Below, piece by piece: positions 56,676-64,000 of a DNA stretch of 64,000 bases. Both the position numbers and the translations under genes were made by a program. How positions within the stretch are numbered: position 1 is the stretch's first letter; each line of letters opens with the position of its first letter. This DNA is from Candidatus Riesia pediculischaeffi (GTDB lineage Bacteria; Pseudomonadota; Gammaproteobacteria; Enterobacterales; Enterobacteriaceae), in the NCBI RefSeq assembly GCF_002073895.1, contig NZ_CP012839.1, positions 20,464-84,463 on the forward strand. Reading direction: 5' to 3'. The notes beneath the pieces were generated by a model. The model was not told the DNA's origin. It saw only the letters and a program-made list of their open reading frames with translations, and did no database searches.

Positions 56676-58309
56676 AATTTTATGAAAGTAATAAGATTTT
56701 TATTTTTTACAAAAATTTACTGTATACGTTAGGATATCTACAAAGCTTAATTAGAATAAAAAACACGCATGTTAAGATAAATTAACTTGTATCCAAAATA
56801 TTCAATTATTTAACTAATCTCTCTACATATCAGAATATAAATTTCTACTTCAATAAATATATTAGAGTTCTTTAGAATCTTAAATATTTTTAAAATTACT
56901 AATAATATATTTGAAATGTTTAAAAATTTTCAAGAAATTATTTTCAACGTAAAACCTATTGATCTGATACGGCTATACAACTAAAATGTTTTATGTTGAT
57001 TTGTAAAATATAAAATTTTCTTAAAAATCAAAAATACGTAAGTAATTTATAAGATTTTGGATCATACACAGAATTAAAATATTGTTACGATCATCAATGA
57101 AAGGATCTGATTGAATAGAATTTTTATGTTCTATCTTCGATCATTTCGATAAAATCATTAATATATAACATCAAACATTGTTTCTGATGAAATATTTTGA
57201 TTCTTAAAATAACACGAAAAATGATAGAATAAGAATCTCAAAACGAAAAACCCAAATCTTGAGAAATCAATAATTTAAATTTCAACAATTCGAACACTAT
57301 TAAAAAATAAGATATTAAACGTTTTTCAAATAATAAACAAATTTCTGACCGATCGTACTCAGAAAGTTAATACAAATGTTAAAGATAGATAGGTAGGATC
57401 TTATCGTATTTATTCATATAAATAGTTCGAATGATCTAAACGTAAAAACATAATCTGATTTTACATTATTTGTAAAATTTTTTGTTACTCTCAAGAATCT
57501 TATGCTTTAATTTAATATGAAATGGATAGAATAAAAACATAAAATCAATTTTTAGTTCATTATATAATAATGATGGATTTCTTTAAAAAGAAACAAGGAT
57601 AATCTAGTATAACCAATATTCTTCATCGAAGATATTCTTACAAACAGTAAAAGCTTTAAAAATTTTCTTATATTTATATAAAATATTTTAACTTTTAAAA
57701 GGAAAATATTTTAAAAATAAAACAAAATTTCGTTAAAAATATTTCATCATAAAAAACACTATTAATATTCACAAGAATCTTGTATGAACGGACAATGTGA
57801 TATTCTTTAAATCATGTATAAACTAATGATAAAAACTTCTTCATTTTTAGAAATATCGTTATAAATCTTACGTCAAAAATTATTTTGATCATCTGGGAGT
57901 ACAATAAAAATGATATAAAAAATCTTCGATCAATTCGCATAAAAATACTGACGAACATTTAAGCAGTTACGATCATTTCTTTCAAAGAAATCTTATCTCA
58001 TACAAAAGATTAATCTCCAATGCTCATCAATAAACGTAACGTATAGGATGAAACAAGATTTTCTCTAAAAGAACTGATGTTGAAATATTCCAAATCTTTA
58101 GAAATGTCTTTATACAAATTACATTGTCTTTTATTTTCAATATCTACTTTATAAAAAAAGATAATGAGCATCATTTAAAACTGAACTAATAAAAGTTAAT
58201 TAAAAACAAAAAATTAAAATAATTAAAAAAAAGAATTCGAAATTTTAACTTTGCTTTTTTTTGTAGAAAAGAGAAAAAAAGAAAAATAAAAAATTTGAGA
58301 AGGTTGTTC
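56676..58309. other. Longest spacer of the window, between yibN and ackA
   Basis: This holds 1634 bases with no convincing gene on either strand. In E. coli grxC-secB-gpsA follow yibN, and I could read no trace of them. Only the ackA ribosome binding site (GAGAAGG, 58296-58302) is assigned at the right end. A minus-strand frame overlapping the ackA start has no family resemblance. I see no repeats or RNA motifs. Confidence 0.5.
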
Positions 58310-59533
58310 ATGTCTAAAAAAACTAAAAAATATATATTTGTATTAAATTGCGGAAGTTCTTCTTTAAAATTTGCAATTATTGACATTTTGAAAAAAGAGA
58401 AGATCTTTTCTGGAACAGTAGAATTCTTACATTCCAAAAAATCTCAAATAACCTTCAAAGATTGTACGAACGAAGAAAATAAAGTTATATTTCTTGAAAA
58501 TTTGACGTATAAGAAATCAATTGAAGTTATATTTCAGAAATCACTAGAAAAAATAAAATGTCTCCAATCCATCCTAGGAATAGGACATAGAATAGTTCAT
58601 GGAGGTGAAAAACTTCATCAATCTACGATAATTGACAAAAAAATCATAGAACAAATACGATCTTCAATTCCATTTGCTCCTCTCCACAACCCTTTTGGAA
58701 TAATTGGTTTCCAAGAAATATCATCTATCTTTCCGCACTTGAAACATAAACAAGTAGCAGTCTTTGATACTGCATTTCATCATACGATTCCATCAGAATC
58801 CTATCTGTACGCTATTCCCTACGAATTATATAAAAAATATGGGATTAGAAGATATGGCGCACATGGAATTAGTTATCAATATGTATCTAAGAAATTTTCT
58901 AAAATCGTTAAAAAAGATCTAAAATATTTGAACATAATTGTCTGTCATCTTGGAAATGGTGGATCAATCGCCGCAATAGCAAATGGAAAATCGGTAGATA
59001 CTTCTATGGGTCTGACTCCTTTAGAGGGTTTAATGATGGGAACAAGAAGTGGAGACATAGATCCTTCTATCATATTTTACCTATATGAAAATCTAAAAAT
59101 GAACATAGGTCAAATAAGAGAAATTCTAACAAAAAAATCTGGAATATTAGGAATTACTCAAATTAATAATGATATGCGATATGTGGAAGATAATTATCAC
59201 AAAGATACCAATGCAAATCGTGCTATGAAAATGTATTGTCATAGATTATCGAAATACATCGCATCATATTTTACTATGATGAATGATCATTTAGATGCAA
59301 TCATATTTACAGGAGGAATTGGAGAAAATTCGGTCATGGTCAGAAAAATGACAATGGAAAAATTAAAATTATTCAACGTTCAATGTGATGAAGAAAAAAA
59401 TGCAAACACTAAATTTGGAAAATGCGAAATGATTAGTAGTAAAAATAGTATTCCAGTATGGGTGATTCCAACAAATGAGGAAATTATCATCGCAGAAGAA
59501 ACTTTTCGTCTGTTAGAAATAGAACAAACGTGA
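58310..59533 (+). CDS. ackA: Acetate kinase
   Basis: AckA makes ATP and acetate from acetyl phosphate. From the ATG at 58310 the protein has 407 residues (E. coli 400). It shows 'VLNCGSSSLKFAIID' near residue 11, 'GHRIVHGGEK' near 90, 'VFDTAFHHTIP' near 150, 'RRYGAHGISY' near 183, 'HLGNGGSIAAI' near 212 and 'FTGGIGENS' near 335. A GAGAAGG RBS lies eight bases before the ATG, so a codon 15 bases upstream is not the start. pta follows after 49 bases. Substrate-level ATP from acetyl-CoA is a common economy in reduced symbionts. Confidence 0.96.
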   Translation: MSKKTKKYIFVLNCGSSSLKFAIIDILKKEKIFSGTVEFLHSKKSQITFKDCTNEENKVIFLENLTYKKSIEVIFQKSLEKIKCLQSILGIGHRIVHGGEKLHQSTIIDKKIIEQIRSSIPFAPLHNPFGIIGFQEISSIFPHLKHKQVAVFDTAFHHTIPSESYLYAIPYELYKKYGIRRYGAHGISYQYVSKKFSKIVKKDLKYLNIIVCHLGNGGSIAAIANGKSVDTSMGLTPLEGLMMGTRSGDIDPSIIFYLYENLKMNIGQIREILTKKSGILGITQINNDMRYVEDNYHKDTNANRAMKMYCHRLSKYIASYFTMMNDHLDAIIFTGGIGENSVMVRKMTMEKLKLFNVQCDEEKNANTKFGKCEMISSKNSIPVWVIPTNEEIIIAEETFRLLEIEQT

Positions 59534-59568
59534 CCATTATAATTTTTAGAAAGTATATCTTTTCAACG

Positions 59569-59575
59569 AAAGGAG
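59569..59575 (+). promoter_or_regulatory. Ribosome binding site that fixes the TTG start of pta
   Basis: AAAGGAG lies seven bases before the TTG at 59583. It is among the strongest RBS matches in the window and supports a non-ATG start. Confidence 0.8.
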
Positions 59576-59582
59576 TAAAATA

Positions 59583-61718
59583 TTGAATACAATTATCTTA
59601 ATTCCAGTTAACCCCTTAAGAGATCTGATTCATATCATGATGGGATTAGTTCATTCTTTGGAAAGAATAAAAAAGAGAGTATATTTCTTCGAACCAATTT
59701 TTGATGAAAAAAGAAGAAACGTTAATATCGAAAAATTTTTAAAATTTACTTCAAATAAATGTGCATATCAAAAAATTCAAAAAAAAATTATAGGTTCAGA
59801 AATTTTTGAAAAAGAAAAGATATTAGATGAAATAGTTGATATATATGAACTATTTACAAAAGATAAAGATCCCAATAAGATTTGTTTGATACTAGGAAAT
59901 TATTTAAAAGATGAATATTATTTAAGTAAATTTATAAATTATGAAATATTGCAATTTACTTCAGCAAAGATCATCTTCTTAACATTTAACGATAACGGTT
60001 GTTATAAATTCGTATTAAAATATATCGAACATCTAAAAATTTCAAAAAAAGATATCTTCGGAATTATCAATTATTCTTCAAACTATCCTAAAAAACTTTC
60101 CAACAAAAAATTTTTAGACATCCTTTACAAGGAAAGGATTCAAGAGGAGAAACATCAAGAATTTAAGAAAAATTTTAAATATTTTTCTAAACATAGAATA
60201 ATAGAGATTAAAAGGAACGTAGAGATGATTTCTATTAGGAGCATTGACATTTCAAATTATCTTAAGAGCAACGTACTAAACCGTGGTGAAATAAATACAA
60301 GAAGAATAAGTTCTATCATGGTTGGAAAAAGAAAAATATTCAACGATGAATTTGATCAAATCCCGAATGAAACATTAATATTTTCAAGTTCAAACGATCT
60401 TACGACAATAACATCGGTTTATCTTCTAATTTTAGAAGGAAACTTAAAGGTTAGTACATTGTTGATTACAGATGGACTCGATATTGATAGGAACTTGTAT
60501 AATCATCTACATCGCCTATTTTACAATACTTATCTACCTGTACTAATTGTCGAAGAAAATTTACTTGAAATTACGATCAAGTTACGTGAATTCGATTTTA
60601 TGAGATATCATCAAGATATTCATCAACTTAAAAAAATTAGAAATTATGTATCAACTCATTTCAAAAAAGGTTGGATCGAATCTCTTATTAAAAAAGAAAA
60701 GAGACATGATTCCATCTCGCTAAAACTTCGGGAAAATATCTCTTCAACAATATTCCGTCACAAATTAATTAATTTAGCTAAAAAAAATAAGAGAACGATC
60801 GTCCTACCGGAAGGAGAATCTTATAAAATCATTCAAGCGGCTTCTATATGTGAAAAACGTGGCATAGCGAACTGTATTTTGATCGGAGACCCAAAAAAAA
60901 TACAAAAGATCGCTATTTCATACGATATCAATTTAAAAGATATCAAAATAATCGATCCAAAACTCATTTACCATAAATACATAGATACGTTAGTTGCATC
61001 GAGAAAAAAGAAAGGAATGAATCATTCTATTGCTTCTCAACAATTAAGTAAAAACAACATATTATTAGCAACCATGATGTTACATGAAAATGAAGTAGAT
61101 GGATTAGTTTCCGGAATAGTTAACACTACAGCAGATACTATCCGTCCAGCTCTACAGATAATTAAGACAAAACCGGAAAGTTCGATCATCTCTTCCATAT
61201 TCTTTATGTTATTCCCGGAAAGAACCATAATATTTGGAGACTGTGCTATCAACGTAAATCCGAATTCGGAAGAACTATCTGAAATTGCTATCCAATCAGC
61301 AGATTCCGCTATAAAATTCGGAATAATACCTAAGATAGCTATGGTATCATATTCCACAGGATATTCTGCAGAAGGAAAGAGTGTTGAAAAAGTTAGATCA
61401 GCAGTCGAAATCGTCAGAAAAAAAAGGCCAGAACTTATAGTGGATGGACCAATTCAATATGATGCAGCTATCTCCGAACAAGTTGCTAATCAGAAATCTC
61501 CCGACTCCAACCTATCCGGAAAGGCCACAATATTTATTTTTCCAAATTTAGATACGGGTAATGTAGTATACAAAGCCGTTCAAAGAGCAGCGAATCTAAC
61601 TTCTGTAGGACCTGTATTACAAGGTATAAGGAAACCGGTCAACGATCTATCCAGGGGATCTTCGATTAAAGATATTGTTTATACGATCGCAGCAACGTCT
61701 ATTCAGTCAAGCAGATAA
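59583..61718 (+). CDS. pta: Phosphate acetyltransferase
   Basis: Pta converts acetyl-CoA and phosphate to acetyl phosphate for AckA. The 711-residue product (E. coli 714) starts at TTG behind a strong RBS and aligns from the first residues ('NTIILIPVN'). The N-terminal half (P-loop-like and DRTGG regulatory domains) is weakly conserved, but 'INTRRISSIMVGKRK' is clear near residue 240. The C-terminal catalytic domain from about residue 390 is well kept: 'KRTIVLPEGESYK', 'VDGLVSGIVNTTADTIRP', 'FGDCAINVNP', 'YSTGYSAEGKSVEKVR' and 'QGIRKPVNDLSRG'. The Walker-type N-terminal loop of E. coli looks degenerate. Confidence 0.95.
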   Translation: MNTIILIPVNPLRDLIHIMMGLVHSLERIKKRVYFFEPIFDEKRRNVNIEKFLKFTSNKCAYQKIQKKIIGSEIFEKEKILDEIVDIYELFTKDKDPNKICLILGNYLKDEYYLSKFINYEILQFTSAKIIFLTFNDNGCYKFVLKYIEHLKISKKDIFGIINYSSNYPKKLSNKKFLDILYKERIQEEKHQEFKKNFKYFSKHRIIEIKRNVEMISIRSIDISNYLKSNVLNRGEINTRRISSIMVGKRKIFNDEFDQIPNETLIFSSSNDLTTITSVYLLILEGNLKVSTLLITDGLDIDRNLYNHLHRLFYNTYLPVLIVEENLLEITIKLREFDFMRYHQDIHQLKKIRNYVSTHFKKGWIESLIKKEKRHDSISLKLRENISSTIFRHKLINLAKKNKRTIVLPEGESYKIIQAASICEKRGIANCILIGDPKKIQKIAISYDINLKDIKIIDPKLIYHKYIDTLVASRKKKGMNHSIASQQLSKNNILLATMMLHENEVDGLVSGIVNTTADTIRPALQIIKTKPESSIISSIFFMLFPERTIIFGDCAINVNPNSEELSEIAIQSADSAIKFGIIPKIAMVSYSTGYSAEGKSVEKVRSAVEIVRKKRPELIVDGPIQYDAAISEQVANQKSPDSNLSGKATIFIFPNLDTGNVVYKAVQRAANLTSVGPVLQGIRKPVNDLSRGSSIKDIVYTIAATSIQSSR

Positions 61719-61719
61719 A

Positions 61720-62289
61720 TTAATTTTTCGAATATCTTGAAGAGTGTTCTAAAAATATCCCAAACTGATCTAAAATTCGAAAAACGACCTGATCTACGAT
61801 ATCTGATATACAGTTCGGTTTTCTATAGAAAGACGGTATTAACGGAAATATAGTAGAACCCATCCTACAGAGTTCTTCCATCAAATTGATGTGTCCTAAA
61901 TGAAACGGAGTTTCCCGAATACATAACACTAATCTTCTCCTCTCCTTCAATACAACGTCAGCAGCACGAACCATCAAAGAATCATTATAACTATTTTTGA
62001 TTCCTGATAACGTTTTTATCGAACAAGGAACAATAATCATTCCTGATGTAATGAAAGAACCTGAAGATACAGAAGAAGATTGATCCACATTATTGTGAAC
62101 AAAGTTCGCTTTCTTATGAATTTGATCGATCGAATAATCTGTCTCTATCTTAATAACCTGTTCTGCAGACTGACTCATTATCAAATGTATTTCAAATACA
62201 CCTAGCGATTGCATCACATCTAATAGACGTATCCCATAGATTACGCCACTTGCTCCCGTCAATCCGATTATAATTCTTTTTTTACTCAT
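61720..62289 (-). CDS. ubiX: Flavin prenyltransferase UbiX
   Basis: UbiX prenylates FMN to make the cofactor of UbiD. The 189-residue product has 'IIGLTGASGVIYGIRLL' at residues 7-23, 'SSGSFITSGMIIVPCSIKTLSGI' near 74 and 'RAADVVLKERRRLVLCIRETPFH' near 108, with the conserved catalytic residues of the family. The C-terminal 'VDQVVFRILDQFGI' is typical. The 3' end abuts pta with one base between stops. In E. coli purF, cvpA and dedD lie between ubiX and folC; here folC is 78 bases away. An intact ubiX argues that UbiD activity is still used. Confidence 0.96.
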   Translation of the reverse strand: MSKKRIIIGLTGASGVIYGIRLLDVMQSLGVFEIHLIMSQSAEQVIKIETDYSIDQIHKKANFVHNNVDQSSSVSSGSFITSGMIIVPCSIKTLSGIKNSYNDSLMVRAADVVLKERRRLVLCIRETPFHLGHINLMEELCRMGSTIFPLIPSFYRKPNCISDIVDQVVFRILDQFGIFLEHSSRYSKN

Positions 62290-62367
62290 ATTAAAAGTAT
62301 CAAAAAAAGATAATAAAGCATAAGAAATATATTAAAAGTACGAAAATTTCTTAAAATCTTCACAACC

Positions 62368-63645
62368 TTATTCTCTACCGAAAATCTTTAGATATTCAGA
62401 AACAATATAAAAAGATCCGAAAATCAACAATATATTTCTTCCGACATCCTTTATGACTGATTCATAAGCATTTAAAAAATTCTCATACTCGATAGAATCG
62501 ATCATATATTTAGATAACTCCTTAGACGAAAGACCCCTCTCATCTTGAATATTGGAAACGAAATTCCATTGATATATCTTATCCTTCAGTTCTGATAGAA
62601 TCTTTTCTATATCCTTATCCGATAGAATGGAAACTATAGCATATATTCTTTTCCCACAATACTGAATATGATCTAACTTCTTCGACAAACACCTTGCAGC
62701 ATGTGCGTTATGAGCAACGTCCAGAATAATCAAAGGACCTTCTTTTTCAGAACCAATAACTTGGAATCTTCCAGGTAATCTAGAAAGTGAAATTCCATTT
62801 CTTATATGTTCATCTTTTATTTTTCTTCGAATTTTAACGCAGTTCTTTTTCGATACGTATATAGCTGCTAATCCAGAAGCAACATTTATCATAGGAATAC
62901 TCGTAGAAATAGGTAAATTACGAACGATATATTTTTCAGATTTCCATTTCCAGCCTGTTTCATCCGAATCAAAGATCCAATTTTTACGATATATGAATAA
63001 ATGAGTTGTTAATCTTCGCGCCTCTATTCTAATCGAACTCGGAACATTATCTTCTCCAATAACTGCAGTTTGACCTGATCGAAAAATTCCACATTTTTGA
63101 TATCCGACTTGTTCCCTATCGTTTCCGAGTAGGATATTATGATCTATGGAGATATTAACAATTACTGAAATATCTGCATCAATTATATTTGTTGCATCCA
63201 ACCTTCCGCCACATCCTACTTCCAATACGACAATATCTAAATGACTACTTTTGAATATTTTCAACGCCGCCAACGTAGAATACTCAAATTCCGTCAAAGT
63301 AATGTTCTCTCCTCTATTTTTTTCTACATCATAAAATGCTTTACAAAGTTCTTCACTAGAAATATCTTTACCGAAAATTCTGATCCTCTCTGTATAAGAG
63401 ATCAGATGTGGGGAACTATAAACCCCAACTTTCAAACCAGAACAGATTAAGATGTTTTCTATAACATTACAGGTCGTACCTTTCCCGTTAGTCCCAGAAA
63501 CGATGATAACAAAGGGAGCTGGACGAAGTAACTTCATATCATCTGCTACTTTTCTGATTCTATCCAAACTCATATCAATCTTATTTATATGTTGACAACG
63601 AATGTAAGATATCCAATGATCCAGGGAAAAATTTTTGATATCCAT
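62368..63645 (-). CDS. folC: Dihydrofolate synthase / folylpolyglutamate synthase
   Basis: FolC adds the first glutamate to dihydropteroate and further glutamates to folates. The 425-residue protein (E. coli 422) has the P-loop 'IIVSGTNGKGTTCNVIEN' near residue 47, 'GVYSSPHLISYTERIRI' near 74, 'LEVGCGGRLDATNII' near 141, 'ISIDHNILLGNDREQVGYQKCGIF' near 166 and 'LDVAHNAHAARCL' near 310. It lies between ubiX and accD as in E. coli. It may serve a folate pathway elsewhere in the genome or simply retain host-derived folate by polyglutamylation. Confidence 0.96.
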   Translation of the reverse strand: MDIKNFSLDHWISYIRCQHINKIDMSLDRIRKVADDMKLLRPAPFVIIVSGTNGKGTTCNVIENILICSGLKVGVYSSPHLISYTERIRIFGKDISSEELCKAFYDVEKNRGENITLTEFEYSTLAALKIFKSSHLDIVVLEVGCGGRLDATNIIDADISVIVNISIDHNILLGNDREQVGYQKCGIFRSGQTAVIGEDNVPSSIRIEARRLTTHLFIYRKNWIFDSDETGWKWKSEKYIVRNLPISTSIPMINVASGLAAIYVSKKNCVKIRRKIKDEHIRNGISLSRLPGRFQVIGSEKEGPLIILDVAHNAHAARCLSKKLDHIQYCGKRIYAIVSILSDKDIEKILSELKDKIYQWNFVSNIQDERGLSSKELSKYMIDSIEYENFLNAYESVIKDVGRNILLIFGSFYIVSEYLKIFGRE

Positions 63646-63702
63646 TATTATCTCATATTTAAATAAATAAAATTATGTTATCTCGACAATCTAAATAAAC
63701 AA

Positions 63703-64000
63703 TTAACGACCAGTTAACATGGACAATATGTTGTAAACTCTTTCTCTTATCTCTGATCTGTTTACGATCATATCAATTGCTCCATTTTTCAAATGAAATT
63801 CGCTTCTTTGAAAATTTTGTGGTAACTCTTTTCCAAGGGTATGTTTAATAACTCTCGGTCCAGTGAACCCAATGAGAGCTTTTGGTTCAGCGATGTTAAT
63901 GTCCCCTAACATTGCGATACTTGCAGATACTCCTCCCATCGTTGGATTAGTTAATATAGAGATGTATGGCAATCTTTTCTTTTTCATCTTTTTTAAAGAT
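63703..64000 (-). CDS. accD: Acetyl-CoA carboxylase carboxyltransferase subunit beta (5' part outside window)
   Basis: AccD, with AccA, transfers the carboxyl group from biotin to acetyl-CoA to make malonyl-CoA. The window holds the C-terminal third, about 98 residues. It contains '[20 protein letters not shown]', then '[19 protein letters not shown]' and '[17 protein letters not shown]', matching E. coli AccD. The C-terminal tail is shorter than in E. coli. The frame is open to the right edge. Acetyl-CoA carboxylase is the main biotin-using enzyme of such a cell, and its malonyl product is also the start of biotin synthesis by BioC. Confidence 0.95.
   Translation of the reverse strand, partial: SLKKMKKKRLPYISILTNPTMGGVSASIAMLGDINIAEPKALIGFTGPRVIKHTLGKELPQNFQRSEFHLKNGAIDMIVNRSEIRERVYNILSMLTGR

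Noticed and set aside
1-64000. Mobile elements, prophage genes, CRISPR arrays or a new defence system
   Set aside because: Both strands were read through; no transposase, integrase, repeat-spacer pattern or unfamiliar multi-gene cassette is present. Nearly every intact gene is a known housekeeping family.

Overview
The window looks like chromosome from a small, strongly A+T-rich gammaproteobacterial genome of the kind found in obligate insect symbionts. Nearly every readable gene is closest, by my recollection of the sequences, to an Enterobacterales (E. coli-like) protein. Gene order still follows blocks of the E. coli map, but many genes inside those blocks are gone and are replaced by A+T-rich spacers, several longer than 700 bases. 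There are no insertion sequences, no CRISPR array, no phage structural genes and no transport or defence islands. A complete bioBFCD plus bioA cluster together with general decay fits a vitamin-supplying symbiont of a blood-feeding insect (lineages such as Riesia, Arsenophonus or Aschnera). That assignment is inference, not proof.

Layout: 1-5.8 kb holds ybhL (cut by the left edge), bioDCFB and the divergent bioA. 5.8-10.2 kb holds ligA without its BRCT domain and ptsH-ptsI without crr. 10.2-10.7 kb holds a miniature MepM-type peptidase. 11.5-25.8 kb is the E. coli minute-zero block read backwards: dapB, ispH, lspA, ileS, ribF, rpsT, nhaA, dnaJ, dnaK, talB, thrA. It keeps a heat-shock promoter in front of dnaK. 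27.1-33.3 kb holds ubiE, ubiB, ubiD and trkH. 33.5-38.2 kb holds sodA, then trpS, rpe, aroB and aroK. 39-46.3 kb holds pit, gdhA, a tRNA-Leu, a broken pyrimidine-dimer glycosylase gene, an alanine symporter and dtpA. 46.8-54.2 kb holds pgsA, tRNA-Cys, tRNA-Leu, plsB, ubiA, pgi and murI. 54.3-56.7 kb holds rpmB, rpmG, coaD and yibN. 58.3-64 kb holds ackA, pta, ubiX, folC and the 3' part of accD.

The most striking signal is the number of genes interrupted by one small indel while both flanking parts still read as good protein: thrA, coaD, trpS, aroB, ubiD, talB and the denV-type gene. Two breaks lie in homopolymer runs (ten T in thrA, nine A in coaD), where RNA polymerase slippage is known to rescue genes in Buchnera and Blochmannia. 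ubiD is split at a GTGA stop/start overlap, so two coupled polypeptides are possible. trpS and coaD should be essential, so these breaks are either rescued in the cell or are assembly errors. Read-level checking decides which.

Functionally the window supports sugar uptake and glycolysis to acetate (ptsHI, pgi, rpe, pta-ackA) and ubiquinone-dependent respiration (ubiA, B, D, E, X). It also supports fatty-acid and phospholipid synthesis (accD, plsB, pgsA), peptidoglycan precursors (aspartokinase, dapB, murI) and biotin synthesis. Ion and nutrient exchange with the host cell is covered by nhaA, trkH, pit, the alanine symporter and dtpA.
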